A DNA stretch of 64,000 nt. Origin: Todiramphus chloris collaris. Lineage: Eukaryota; Chordata; Aves; Coraciiformes; Alcedinidae. A model generated the notes under the pieces. It did not search any database. It saw only the letters and a list, made by a program, of their open reading frames with translations, and was not told where the DNA came from. Location of the stretch: assembly GCA_025345505.1 (NCBI GenBank), contig JANVCC010000011.1, forward strand, positions 11,010,184 through 11,074,183. The letters are read 5' to 3'. Position 1 is the stretch's first letter, and every line of letters begins with the position of its first letter. Shown piece after piece: positions 12,701 to 23,666 of this stretch. The position numbers and the translations under genes are program-made.

Positions 12701-13065
12701 TCTGTAACTGATTTTATTGCCAAGTGTGAGAGACACTCCATAATGGGGACAGGATGGCTAAGTTTGTTCCTTGTGCACAGATGAAAATTGGTAAGACAGG
12801 TAGTCCTTTTGTGTCTGATAGTCATTTCCTCCTTTTGGGGGTTCTTCTTTGCCTCCCCCCTTTTTTTTTTTTGGCAGATATAAGCCAGCAGCTCCTCATC
12901 ATGGAAATGTTTCTAATAACCCTAATCTCAAGGGTGGTCTATCGGAGAAGATATAATGACCTAGAGCCTCCAGAGTGTACGGCTGAAGAAGCTGGGGACA
13001 AGAAGCAGACTCCTAACACTATGATGAATGGCACAGTTAGTGAAGATGGATTGCCAAGGGTTTAG
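3655..13065 (+). CDS. SLC51A-like: Organic solute transporter alpha (SLC51A family), complete spliced gene; probable SLC51A-like paralog
   Basis: Eight coding exons join to 1017 nt, 338 residues plus stop; human SLC51A has about 340. Known family role: the alpha subunit pairs with OST-beta for facilitated basolateral efflux of bile acids and steroid conjugates. Seen in the product: seven hydrophobic segments near residues 34-51, 70-88, 97-115, 158-184, 199-222, 237-257 and 279-297; EEAVYLYK (52-59); MWIPRS (87-92); GPCCCCC (139-145); KFALYQ (236-241); and LLIMEMFL (282-289) before YRRR (298-301). All have close counterparts in human SLC51A. Sequons at N6 and N187 fall on the predicted outer face. 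The ATG at 3655 has a strong GCC-ATG-G context and lies in a CpG island. The N-terminus is about 20 residues shorter than in the human protein. No frameshift or stop is seen. Family assignment is firm; paralog rather than SLC51A itself is inferred from the PDK3 neighbour. Confidence 0.93.
3734..4985 (+). other. SLC51A-like intron 1
   Basis: GT-AG intron of 1252 nt. It holds the 3' part of the CpG island, the hexamer repeat, and an AT-rich stretch near 4676-4760. Nothing else is recognised. Confidence 0.85.
3895..3954 (+). repeat. Hexanucleotide minisatellite (GCCCCT)n, ten units
   Basis: Ten tandem six-base units; eight are exact and two carry single changes (GTCCCT at 3937, GCCTCT at 3949). 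It lies in intron 1 about 160 nt after the donor. The minus strand carries repeated GGGG runs, so it can form G-quadruplexes. It also produces artificial dipeptide-repeat ORFs in several frames, which are not genes. Confidence 0.95.
4986..5137 (+). CDS. SLC51A-like: SLC51A-like coding exon 2 (residues 27-77)
   Basis: The acceptor is CTCTCTGCAG and the donor CCA|GTGAGT; the exon ends in phase 0. It encodes the first membrane segment, the conserved EEAVYLYK block (52-59), the basic cytoplasmic loop and the start of the second segment ending Thr-Ala-Pro. Confidence 0.93.
5138..5254 (+). other. SLC51A-like intron 2, short and open in frame
   Basis: 117 nt with donor GTGAGT and acceptor TTTGTCCACAG. 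Its length is a multiple of three, it lies in phase 0, and it has no in-frame stop. Retention would insert 39 residues between Pro77 and Val78. Removal is favoured because family similarity resumes directly across the junction. Confidence 0.85.
5255..5328 (+). CDS. SLC51A-like: SLC51A-like coding exon 3 (residues 78-101 plus 2 nt)
   Basis: The acceptor is TTTGTCCACAG and the donor GCAGT|GTGAGT. The exon encodes the rest of the second membrane segment with the family signature GMWIPRS (86-92) and the start of the third. The preceding intron is only 117 nt and is open in this frame. Confidence 0.92.
5329..6874 (+). other. SLC51A-like intron 3
   Basis: GT-AG intron of 1546 nt. It contains a T-rich low-complexity tract near 6476-6509 and a probable MIR relic near 6608-6695. 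No coding exon is recognised. Confidence 0.85.
6608..6695 (-). repeat. Possible MIR-type SINE relic
   Basis: The order 'ctgactctgccacc ... gtgtggct ... gctttgtgcctcggttta' resembles the reverse complement of the MIR core and 3' half, in which a Cys-Leu-Ser-like 'tgtgcctcagtttcc' box follows a 'tctgccac' box. The match is diverged and judged by eye only. Confidence 0.4.
6875..7033 (+). CDS. SLC51A-like: SLC51A-like coding exon 4 (residues 102-154 plus 2 nt)
   Basis: The acceptor is TTTCCTAG and the donor ACTAG|GTGAGT. The exon encodes the third membrane segment (about 97-115) and the long cytoplasmic loop carrying the cysteine cluster 141-145 plus Cys147, which matches the polycysteine stretch of human SLC51A. 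Confidence 0.93.
7034..9828 (+). other. SLC51A-like intron 4
   Basis: GT-AG intron of 2795 nt, the largest of this gene. It holds an A14 run at 8567-8580 and a long T tract before the acceptor. No exon or known repeat is recognised. Confidence 0.85.
9829..9940 (+). CDS. SLC51A-like: SLC51A-like coding exon 5 (residues 155-192)
   Basis: The acceptor is a long T tract ending TTGGCCAG and the donor is AAT|GTAAGT. The exon encodes the fourth membrane segment, beginning [14 protein letters not shown] in line with human RKKLQLLMLGPFQY, and an outer loop with sequon N187-Y-T. Confidence 0.9.
9941..10815 (+). other. SLC51A-like intron 5
   Basis: GT-AG intron of 875 nt with nothing recognised inside. 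Confidence 0.85.
10816..10962 (+). CDS. SLC51A-like: SLC51A-like coding exon 6 (residues 193-241)
   Basis: The acceptor is GCTTCTCAG and the donor CAG|GTGAGA; both ends are phase 0. It encodes the fifth membrane segment (about 199-222), a basic cytoplasmic loop and KFALYQ (236-241), corresponding to KFALFQ in human SLC51A. Confidence 0.92.
10963..12327 (+). other. SLC51A-like intron 6
   Basis: GT-AG intron of 1365 nt with nothing recognised inside. Confidence 0.85.
12328..12433 (+). CDS. SLC51A-like: SLC51A-like coding exon 7 (residues 242-276 plus 1 nt)
   Basis: The acceptor is CTGGTGCAG and the donor GAAT|GTAAGT. The exon encodes the sixth membrane segment and an outer loop with Cys265 and Pro-Pro-Leu-Ser-Ser, which lines up with ACSPPYSS of human SLC51A. 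Confidence 0.9.
12434..12877 (+). other. SLC51A-like intron 7
   Basis: GT-AG intron of 444 nt ending in a C then T polypyrimidine tract before the acceptor. Nothing else is recognised. Confidence 0.85.
12878..13065 (+). CDS. SLC51A-like: SLC51A-like coding exon 8 with stop (residues 277-338)
   Basis: The acceptor is a T tract ending TTGGCAG; the stop TAG is at 13063-13065. The exon encodes the seventh membrane segment (about 279-297), the basic YRRR anchor and a hydrophilic 37-residue tail with acidic patches. The tail shows no clear similarity to the human C-terminus, as expected for the most variable part of the family. Confidence 0.92.
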
Positions 13066-13479
13066 AAGCCCTCTGTGCTCCTGCTCTGCAGGAGCTCGAA
13101 GCTCAGCTTCAGGAACTTGTATATTCTTGCACCACAGAGAGCCACTGTTGCCTGTGATCTGTAGTACTGAAAGGACCACTAGTGGAAAGATAACCCTGTT
13201 TATTCTCCAGTGATATATATACATGGTGTTAGTGTTTTCATACCATGTAATTTAGTAAGATTTCAACCATGTACTTTTATGCCATTACTGAGCACATGAT
13301 GGCAGCCAAACTGTCTCACAATGTGATTTTATTTTATCTTTATTTTTTAGCTATTAGAATGGCTATGATTTAGAGTTAAACCAGAGTCATTGTTGTTCAT
13401 CTCTTTTGAATTTTTAATATCTTATTTCACCCTGTATTGCTGTCATATGTCCAGCACAGCGTTTTCCTGTCCTTCCTCC

Positions 13480-13485
13480 ATTAAA
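13480..13485 (+). terminator. Candidate poly(A) signal ATTAAA for SLC51A-like
   Basis: ATTAAA, the commonest variant hexamer, lies 415 nt after the stop; no AATAAA was found nearby. It precedes the first CR1. The true cleavage site needs transcript data. Confidence 0.3.
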
Positions 13486-13904
13486 ATTTATCAGCTCTCA
13501 CTCTATGCCACGAACTCACCATAGCTAATTCTGATCAGTAAATACATTTGCATATGCTTGTTATTGAATCTCCAAACCTATCTGGGCTCTGCACCTACAG
13601 AAAGTATGATCTCTTTAGGGCAAGACCTTTTACATTCCTTGGCAATTCACCTCTTAGATGGGTAAATACACAGTTGCTGTCTGTAAATGTGTCACTGGCA
13701 GATGTTCTTCCTAAGGACATCACATTCTCTGTCACTGACCTGGAAAAAGAAAGTAGGGGTTAGAGTCTGAGATGTCTTCTGACACTGGTCTGTGGTGTTG
13801 CACGGTGCTTTGTTCTCTGCTTGGGAAATGGGAGTAATGATACTCAGGATCCTTGCAGTAATGGTGTTTGTGAGGATAAGAGCAATTGAAAGGAATATTG
13901 GAGG

Positions 13905-14578
13905 TGTTGGTTGAGAGATGTCTGAGCATGAGCCAGCAGTGTGCCCAGGCAGACAATGTAGCCAACAGCATCCTGGCTTGTGTCAGAGACAGTGTGGCCA
14001 GCAAGACTAGGGAAGAGATTGTTCCCCTGTACTCAGCACTGGTGAAGCCACACCTCAAATAAGGTGTTCAGTTTTGGGCCCCTCACTACAAGAAGGACAT
14101 TGAGGTGCTGGAGCGTGTCCAAAGAAGGACAACAAAGTTCATGAAGGATCTAGAGACCAAGTCTTATGAGGGGTGGCTGAGGGAATTGGGATTGTTTAGC
14201 CTGGGGAAAAGGAGGATCAGGGGAGACCTTATCACTCTCAACAACTACCTGAAAGGAGGTTGCAGCAAGGTGGGGGTCAGTATCTTCTCCCAGGCAACAA
14301 GCAATAGGACAAGAGGAAATGGTGTGTAGTTGTGCCAGGGGATGTTTAGATTGGATATTAGGAAAATATTCTTCCACTGAAAGTGTTAAGCCCTGGAACA
14401 GGCTTGCCCAGGGAAGTGTTTTGAGTCACCGTCCCTGGAGGTATTTAAAAGATGTGTAAATATGGCACTTAGAGACATGGTTTAGTGGAGGACTTGGCAG
14501 TGATGACTTAATGTTTGGACTCAATGTTAACTTAAAGGTATTTTTCAACATAAATGATTCTATATTTCTACAATTCTA
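13905..14578 (+). mobile_element. CR1 LINE, 5'-truncated, with reverse-transcriptase C-terminal remnant
   Basis: The + strand reads as the degraded end of the CR1 ORF2 protein, with blocks resembling [45 protein letters not shown] and [11 protein letters not shown], interrupted by a stop near 14059. The CR1 3' non-coding end follows, including 'gattggatattaggaaaa', 'tccctggaggtatttaaaag' and a decayed terminal 'attctat' repeat. It is non-functional and lies 0.8 kb past the OST-alpha stop. Confidence 0.93.
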
Positions 14579-15025
14579 TTGAATCTCTTTCAAAAAATTC
14601 TTACCTCCCCAGCTTCTTCACTCCAAATCTGACCTGCCCACACATCCAGTAGGGCTTGGTATTACAGGATTTTTTCACTTCACACCCATTGTTCTGTTTT
14701 GCATAAATCTTTTTTTTACGTTTTGCAAATGATTATGATGTTCTTAGATGAACCTAATTGCTTTGGTTTAGCTCACTATAATCTATAAAATGATACTGTG
14801 TTTACTAAGCATTTGGATATTCTGTTTGTTGGGATGGGAGGTGCAGCGCCATATACTAGCACTTGTCTGTCCTCATCTAGTCTGATACCTAGAAGTAAAT
14901 ACACAACCCATGTAGCAAGCATGCTTATTCCTTATGTAAGCTGGAAAAATGTTTCACGTTAATAATGTCTTTTACCTATATGGTATCAAATGTAACTTAC
15001 AATCAGAGCAAACCAAGCAGATAAA
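14579..15025. other. Intergenic spacer between two CR1 copies
   Basis: About 450 bp of AT-rich sequence in which no gene or repeat is recognised. Confidence 0.6.
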
Positions 15026-15026
15026 A

Positions 15027-15515
15027 TCATAGAATTATGGAATTAAGAATTAATTCCATTACAGAATTAATTCCTTATATAATTAAGGTTGGAAGGGATC
15101 TTTAAAGATGATCTAGTCCAACTTCCCTGTAGTGAGCAGGGGCATCTTTAATTAGATCAGGTTGCTCAGAGCCCCATCCAATCTGACCTTGAATGTCTCC
15201 AGGGATGGGGCATCCACCACGTCTTTGGCAACCTGCCTCAGTGTTCCGCCACCCTCGCTGTAAAAAATGTCTTCCTTATATCTAATCTAAATCTACTCTC
15301 TTTTAGGTTAAAACCATCGCTCCTTGTCCTATCACAACAGACTCTGCTTAAAAAGACTGTCCCCTTTAAGTACTGGCAGGCTGCAATAATGTCTCCCCAG
15401 AACCTTCTCTTCTCCAGGCTGAACAACCCCAACTCTCTCAGCCTTTTTTCACAGGAGATGTGCTCCAGACCTCTGATCCTTTTTGTGGCCCTTCTCTGGA
15501 CCTGCTCCAATAGAT
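15027..15515 (-). mobile_element. CR1 LINE, 5'-truncated, different subfamily
   Basis: On the minus strand the sequence reads [38 protein letters not shown] and CQYLKG, the end of CR1 ORF2, followed by the 3' end with 'ggttggaagggatcttt' and 'atcatagaatt'. The 3' tail carries an unusual internal expansion of GAATTAATTCC-type units near 15040-15085. It is truncated and non-functional. Confidence 0.93.
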
Positions 15516-15712
15516 AGCGAGGTTCTATTTTTAGTTTACATTGACCTTAAAAAATGCATTCTGTTTGGGAGTTGTTGGAAAATGACATATTCTGAAAACA
15601 ACTAGCAAACCATCTGGAAGTAGAAAAGGGGCCTGAATTGAATGAAATATTTTATTTCTGATCAAGGTCATAAATATTTTTTTTTGTTATACAACTGAAG
15701 GATTCCATTATA

Positions 15713-15728
15713 GGGGGGGGGGGGGGGG
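15713..15728 (+). repeat. G16 homopolymer
   Basis: Sixteen consecutive G, followed by TCCGGAAAGAAAGAAAGAA. Length is likely to be polymorphic or affected by sequencing error. Confidence 0.9.
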
Positions 15729-18664
15729 TCCGGAAAGAAAGAAAGAATTATTTTTGTTTTGAACTAGTTGAAACAATTTTTATATTTACTCTTTTTTTCT
15801 AAGCAGGCAGTCTGGGAAATTAATACAGATTGCTGAACTGCATTAATGTGAGTGAATCTGCACTTTTCCCTTGAAAAATAATGGTGAAAATTTTCACTTT
15901 GTATTATAGTGTGTCAGTAGAATTGACTGGAATCAGCTAAAATATTCTTAACATGAGAAATCTTCTTAATGTATTTTAACATTATGGCTATTAGCATATT
16001 CCTAATGTTGCTTTATACCAGTGTAGTCTAGGCCACAGGTACACATTGTACTGGCAGAACAGTACTTAATTTCATAATGGCATTGGGAGAGGTTGGCTCT
16101 GTGTTCAAGCAGCTTCAAAATCAGAGAAGAAAATATTTTCTCTCGGTAAATGATCTTTGTGAATTGCTGTGGAAAATATTTTAATGACTAGATCAAATGA
16201 GACAATTGAGCGTTACTGGAAGATGTTTCCAGTAGTGATTCTGTGAGGGACATGCCTTCCGGGGTAGGGTGGGGATCTGTGGCATGGAAGAGCAGATCCA
16301 TGTGCCACCGCACAGACAGTGCAGTCACAAATAGATGGAGTGTATGGAGAAGCAGTCATCTCTGTAGCTCCAGCAAAGCAGCTGCTGGAGCACAGCAAGA
16401 GTCTTCAACTCAATGCTGTTGGGCTGGTATCTGTCATGTCTCTAAAGTGACCGTTAAATATATCTTGTAAACATCAGTGTGGGCCTGATTTAACAACACA
16501 GATTACTAGTTGTTATACTGCTGGACAGATATTTAATATTTGTTGTGATCTTCATCTGACATATTTCAGTAATAAAATGTAACATGGTGATTGTCAAGTG
16601 GACTTCAGATTTGTCAGCGAAGACTTTTCTTTTTACTGTGTACAGTCATGGAGATCTCCAGAAATCACTCACTTACACAGAACCCTTTTCAGAACAAAAC
16701 TAGACATACTTTATCTTAAATATGTGCCTAATTGCTTTCCTGAGTTACAGCTTAATGTGAATGCAGCAGAATGTATGGGTCTTAATTGCCTTATTTTTAC
16801 AAATATTTTTGGTTGGTTGTTGGTTTTTTTTTTTTTCTTAAGCTTTTTAAATTAAGAATTTCTTCCCCACCTTCAACTCAGACCAATGGCTGTAGCCTAA
16901 TTGAGGTGTCTGGGAGCTGGCAGCCAGGGGTAGCTGGTTGCCTGCATTGCAGTGCATTCATTAAGATGCTCTTGAAATTAAAAGATTGCAAATCACAACC
17001 TCCAGGCTGGGTCTTAGGTAGTCTGAGTATGAAAAAAACAAGAAAGCTAGAAATTCCTCCAGTCTCAGTTCTGATAAGGATTCCTTTCAGGTCAGTGAAC
17101 AAAAAAATTGCTTTCAATTATATGTTTGTGACTAAAACATTTGAAAACATTTGACAAAAGCTACAACATAAATTTTACAACTCATTTTTATACAGCTGCT
17201 GTGAAGTAGTAAGTGTTTAGGTGAGAGAATGACCTTTGTGTTATGTTTCATTGGAATTATCATCTGAGAAAGGGTAAAGGTAATTTTATCGGTGTCTTTT
17301 GTGATGATAAAGGGAACCAACCCCATTAAATAGAAAGATAAGCATACACATAGTTGTGTGATCAAAGGTTGAAAGAGAAACAATACTTGAGAAGACAGGG
17401 GAAAAGATGAGTTCCATGTTTTGAGTGACCATGTGCTAAAGATGTAGGTGTGAAGGTGAACACTGACTGAAGCCTCCTGGAGTGTCACATAGGGGTATGC
17501 AGCATGAACAGCGCACACACAAGGGAGAATGAACACTAGCATCTTGTGATGTTGCAGGAGTGGGTTGGCAAAAAACCCCACTGCTCAGTGCTCTTCTTTT
17601 CCATCTGTCATTCAAGCTATTATTTTTAGAACAACATTAACTGTTTCAGGACAGCATGGTGCGGGCTCCTGTTGGCTGCAGCATGGGCAGCGCAGGAACC
17701 TTGAAAGGGTTCCTCCTTGCAGTGGCAAGCTGTGATTCCATAGGTACGGCTATCTATCTGGGCCAGTGGAGAGTTGATTTAAGTGTAGGTGAAACAGGAA
17801 AACCACAATACACAAAAGTGTTTTGTCTGTATCAGCAGCAAAGGGCTCATGACTCAATGCCCAAAGGATTTGTTTCAGGTGTTAAGAGGGTGCTCTGCTG
17901 ATTATAGACCTTTCTATCCCTATGTCCCCTCTCCAACTGTCCTGTCTCTTCCTGCACCCCACTCTTGCCCCTGCCTCATCCTTCCTGCTCAAGATAAAAT
18001 AAAGTGGAGTGTTCCTCAGGGAGGAGGTGCAAGGGGTAGGCTCATGCCTGTAGGCTCAGGGCAGCCAGACAACAGAGTGTACCTTCTAAGCAGTGTCTGT
18101 TTCCAAAGAAAGGCCAAGAGAAAAAAAAATTAAAAAAAATGACAGTACAAGAGCTGAATTGTGATCCCATAGTTCCCAGAGCTGGAGTAGGTGAAGAACT
18201 TAGGTAACACAGTAAGGATACAAACAACAGTAATTGAACAAGTTGGGGAACAGGTAGATTTAGCGTAAGCGGTAGAGAAGCCCAGAAGGCTCACGCATAG
18301 CCGAGAGCAGAAGATGGCAGCCATCTGCTACACAGCTAATGAAAATGCTAGAATAGCCTGTTGCAACTGCTCCGCGTATTCACCACATTGCTGCTTGGCT
18401 TCCTTTCCCTTTCAAACAAAGTCTGACTGCTGCTGACAGTGTGGATGCTAACTCTTTTATTGACAGCTCTTCACACCTTCCTTCAGGACGCTTCATGAAT
18501 CTGCTTGCACTTCCCTTGGTCCCATGTAAAATGGATCACTGTTTTAAAGATGCCTTTGTGGGGGAGGAGGGATAGGTAACAACACACTGGACTTTTCACC
18601 GCTTTAGATCCCTTTAAAAGTGTTAACTGGGTAACTTAAATAGTTGCCTGAACTTGGTGAGCGT

Positions 18665-18790
18665 GGTCATCTTTGTTTTAGCAAAGGGGAACTGAGGCGG
18701 TGAAATCAAGAGAACTTGTCTAAAGCCACACAGGGGAATTTTGTATCAGCTAGGATTAGGCTGCAGAAGTTACCCAGTCTCACCTCTCTG
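18665..18790 (+). repeat. Probable MIR-type SINE relic
   Basis: The order of 'ggggaactgaggc', 'agagaacttgtctaaagcc', 'cacacagg' and 'agctaggatta' follows the MIR 3' half (gaaactgaggc, aagtgacttgcccaagg, tcacacagc, agccaggatt). It is diverged, as expected of an ancient amniote SINE in a bird genome. Judged by eye only. Confidence 0.5.
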
Positions 18791-21700
18791 CTCTGAAAAA
18801 TACCACCTCTTAAATGTGGTTAGATCACAAATTGAGCAACGAGTTTCTGAATTAAGTAATGGTTAGCTGAGTTAAGTCATGGTTAGAGAAGGTGACCACT
18901 AGAACAGTAAAATAAGTTGCTCTCTGTTTTCATAACCTCGTTTGAATAAGAGCTACGGGTCAGAGCATCTCTTTGTCTGTTCTGGAATTGGTGTGAAGAA
19001 CCAGCCTTTGTGTTGTTGGCTTGCAAGAGAAAATAGGCAGAATATCTTAGACTATTCTTCTAAGTCACACCTTAGTGTAACTCCCCAAAGATGGTTGTGT
19101 AGCTTTATTAGTAGATCGACAAAACTCTTCATTTTTTACTTCTCAAAATCCCAGTTTCCTATTAAAATGTCTCTACAGAAAGACAATCAAAGTAGTGTAT
19201 GTAAGGAGCTCAGAAGTCTATTTTTGCAGAATATCCTTTTTTTACCATTGCCCAATTTATCCTTTCTTTACATTAAAAAAAAAAAATCCAGCTTATTACA
19301 CCTATACTGATGTCACTTGCTGCCAAATAGTCAAGCAGTTGGTATGCCAGTGTAGCACTTGAAGGCACAGATGCTTCACGACCTACCTAAGGCAGCTTGA
19401 ATTCTCAGGGTATTCTTTATTGCTCTTCAAAGAAGGTAAAGAAAATCCTACTGCAGAAAGTGCATCGAAAACCAGGAAGAAGATTTTATCAAATAGTTCT
19501 TACATTTTTGTGGGAGAAATTGGACTTAAATTTTGTCAATATTTTGGACATTTTTGGTCAGTTCTAAGGATAGAGAAGAATTGTCCAGAGGCAATTTCCC
19601 TTTCATTCGTGGTTGTCTCTTCCCTCCACAACTATAAATAGGCCACCTTCTTTAACAGACAACTGCCCAGCATCCACTAGGCCGATAGGGTCACAGCATG
19701 CGTACAAAACTAATGGTAGGATAAAATGACTTTTGTTTTCTTTCATACAATTTAGCAGCTGAAAAGCATCAGTTTCCCCTCTAGAGATTCAGGCCTCAGA
19801 TCACAGCTACCTTCTGGGATCTAAGGCATAGTCTGCCACAAGTTCAAACATCTTAGAGAACTGCTAGGCTGTGTGAAAGCGCTGCAAGACATTCTGCAGA
19901 GCAGAGCCAGGAGAGGAAAGGTAAGATTGCTGGCAAAGTGAAAAGTGTTGACACAAGGATAATTAGCAGCTCAAGGGTTCTTAAAGTGCAAAACAACATG
20001 AAAAACATACAGAATCCTACAGAAACAAACCCAAGTATCCTGAAGATGACAGTTTAGCAACATCGATGATCAGCCCTTTCCAAGCAGCAGCAGAAGCCAA
20101 ACCTTCCCCCCTTGACTGAAAGCTGCCCAGCCAGCAGTGAGTCTTGGCTGCCTTATCAGGGGGAGCAAGCACATTAGCTTGCTCTCTACCTACACACTGT
20201 GTGTATTGACCAATAAATCATAACTTTTACTCTCTTAAGCTGCAAAATCTTTTTTTGCAGTGGCTTGGTACATAGTAAAAGGCACCCAAATGAGCTGTCC
20301 CGGAGGGACAAAGGTTACAAACCAGGGAAGAACTATTTAGAATGGGCAGCACCTCCTCCTCTATCACCCTTTGAGAAATCACTGCCTTAAGAATCAAAGG
20401 AGGAGTTAGAAACAGAATGAAATGAAATCAGAACAAACCAAACCAAAACTTCTGAATTTCCATTCATTCTTTATCACAAATTACTGAAAAAGGTGAGTTT
20501 CTATGTCTCCTTATAGCCTTGCCATCCCCAGCCAGCAAAGGGTGTGAACTAATTGTTAAATTCAGTTCAACAAGTTCCTCATTAGGGGGAAATTACCTGA
20601 GTTTGAAATCTGCTAATTTTCCAATCAGGGTGAGTGTTTGCACTTGTGATTTGGAAATAATTAACACATGGTATAACATCAAAACCTATGTAAAGGCTAA
20701 TGGTAGAAGGACTAATTTCCTTGGCATGAAAATAGTGTGCTTGGTTTCCCCAGAGATCTATTACTATCCTTTCAGTATCTGATGTGTAGGGTGTTCTCGT
20801 ATTGACTGAGACTGATTCTCTGCAGAGTTGTACTTTTTTAATGTTAATTTTGAACTCAGGGCTATAAGTACTATTTTTATTTTATTTTGGAAGATGTTGT
20901 ATTTATTTCTTCTTCTCCCTGACAGTACAGACTTTCCCAGAATTAATTGCTTCTGTTATCTCTAAAATAATAAACTTTCATTTTAGATTAGGGCTTTAGC
21001 TTGAGTTCTGCAAACTTTAAATTGCACATTCCCAGGAGAGCCATGTCCTTAGAGACATTCCTACAAATATGAATAACCTGTAATATTTAGGAAGAAAGGA
21101 TGTCCAGGTAGAACAACTAATTAGGAAAGCAGATGGGAGAAACACAAACTAATTTTCTACCTTAGTTTCAGCTAGTGATATAACCCAAATCATTACCACT
21201 TCCACGTATTATCAGATAATACTAGCTAATCTAAACCAGCTATTTCTGGTGTGTATATATATTTATCTCTTATAGATTAGAGCATGGCACTAGTACAACA
21301 TTAGTGACATCTTGACACAAAACTTGTAAGGTAGAGGTGTGATTTAATCTTTGGTAGCTGAGTCAACTCCACCCAAGGGTGGAGTGACAAGAAGGGTGTG
21401 ACTTGACAGCTACAGACAAGGAGAAGAGTCTGTTCCACGTGAGGAGGCAGCATGCAGCAGAGCACAGGTATATTATCTAGACTAATGTCTAGCCCAGAAG
21501 CAGTCTAGATATGGCCACAGACGCAGTGACACAGAGCACAGTACTTGAGCTCTGCTTGCCCACAATTAGCATGTGAAGCTTTTCACTGTCTTTTGTCATC
21601 ATGTTGCCTTTAAACCCCTAAGGCCTCCAAGGAGAGCCTCCCACAAAAAAAAAACAAGCCAGCAAGGGTAGGGCAGCTTTAAATGGCATGTGATCTACTA

Positions 21701-23666
21701 AAGCTTTGTCAAGCAGCATCCTTTAGGCAGAAGGTCTGCCCAAGGAAGCCCAGGAAGAGGGAAATGTGGCTGTCTTCTCACATGCCCATGGATATCTATG
21801 AAAATTATTTGCACAGAGATAGGAAGTGAGTTTCAGGTACATGTGAGTCAATACTTGGGAGTTCTCTTACTGGAGTATTATCTCTGACTTAGGTAACCTA
21901 TTTTGAACACTTCAAGTAACCTAATTGTTTGAAGCTTTCTCTTCTCAGTGCAGTTTCTGGATGAACGTAAATAGAACTTGCATTTCTTCTTTCACAGATG
22001 CAGCACTTGTGATTTGTATCCAGGGCCCTCAAGAAGCATTCACACTGACAGAAATGCTACATACAGGTGGTAGGGATTTGCATTTTCATGCAAACTGAGG
22101 ATGACTCCTTTTCTTGGTCAGTTTTGCTTTTAAGCTCATTGCTTATGAATTACTATTGCTTCTGAAATTCTAGACTTTGATTCTCATATCCATTTTTCTA
22201 TTGCTCTATTTCTGTTCACCTGTCTGCTGTTCATGACATCAGCTGCTGCTTCTGTGCTTCAGGAGAGATTGTTCACAACTGCATTGGTTGCTTTGGTTAT
22301 AGGCAGTATTTCCTGTGTCAAACCCCCAGAGCTCTGAGAGCATCTTCTTTTCTCTCCCTTGTAGGGACCATCCCTCCTCATTGCTCATAGGTAATGTGAA
22401 AAAAAGAGAGTGTGAGCAAGTGAGTCTGAGGAGCTAATCCATTAAAATCCATGGTTTTGATTGGTCCTGATTGCTTATTTTCCCAAAGCTATTTATTTTC
22501 CCTATATACTTATCTTTTACTTCCAAAAAAGGATCAAACTCTAAGCTCTGGTCAATTAACCCTTATTCCCTTCACAAGAAAAACATTGGCTATTTCACTC
22601 TGGTTCTTACTGAGCAGCTGCTGTGTTAGAAAAGACACACCTGTCAACCTGGGGATAATTTCTTCTGCAGTGCCTGCTGCCTTGGGAGTTGCTGAAGAAC
22701 CCATACTGCATGAGCGAGGAAGATCAAAGCTGTTAGGTCATCTACCAGACCAAGTCCGGCTTGTTGTCTGCCTGTGGAGAATGTTAAGGAGATAAAGTTC
22801 CACCGTTTCTTTATTTCCTCTTTTACCCTTTTGGTTACACACTACTTTCTACTAGGAAACCTCTTCTTTCATGCTCCCTTTCCTTGTTCAAATTCCCTTC
22901 TTAGAGGCCAAAAATTGAAGCCGCCTGCCCACAGACTACCACCAAAATGGGAGATGTCTGACAAAGTCCCCATGGGAGATATTACCTTGTTTGGCTGCTT
23001 GCTGAGGACCCAAGGCAGCTCTGAGCCCTTGGGTAAGTGGCTGTGAGATTACATTGGTCTTTGTGGTCAGTGCAGTTATGCGTTAGAAAATCAGGCAGCT
23101 TCTGGAAGCTAAGAGTAGCCTCTTAAAAATAGTAATGAGTTAAATGTTACTTGGTCTCTTACCAGCAAATTATGGATGTCAAATGTAAATTACTTTGCTA
23201 CCCAGCAGTAATGAACAGAAAAATAATAAAAAGATGATTGACTCATGGTGATTCTCTCACTCTGTATGCACACGCACACAAATCCATTCCGTAATTTCTT
23301 TATTTTTAACCACTTACCCAGATTTAACTGAATGATATGCAAAACTGGTATCAAAACCACATGAAGTAACCTATGTATGGTAAGTTGTGTGCACCAGATG
23401 AAGGGGTTTGGGAGTTACTTCTGTCTGATCCAACATAAAAACTATTTGACCATAATTTTTATACCAATATTCCCAAATCACCATTGGGGCTGTCAAGCCA
23501 TTCTCTGTTTTTGACGTAAATTGTGCTGTTGCTAAGCATTGGCCCAGCAACAGCATCCCTTCAAAGGGAACAGGATGGCACATGTTTTGGTCAGGTCATC
23601 CCACTACCGAACAGCTTCATCACATTACAAGGCAGCAACCACCAGCAGCCAGGTGGTGTAACAATC

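Larger units (their letters stand above)
15516..23664. other. Intergenic sequence without a recognised gene
   Basis: About 8.1 kb between CR1 copies. It holds the G16 run and a probable MIR relic near 18665-18790; otherwise there are only short ORFs with no family resemblance on either strand. No RNA gene is recognised. Confidence 0.55.

Noticed and set aside
15238-15510. A 90-codon minus-strand ORF as a possible host gene
   Set aside because: The [13 protein letters not shown]-type sequence is the CR1 ORF2 C-terminus.
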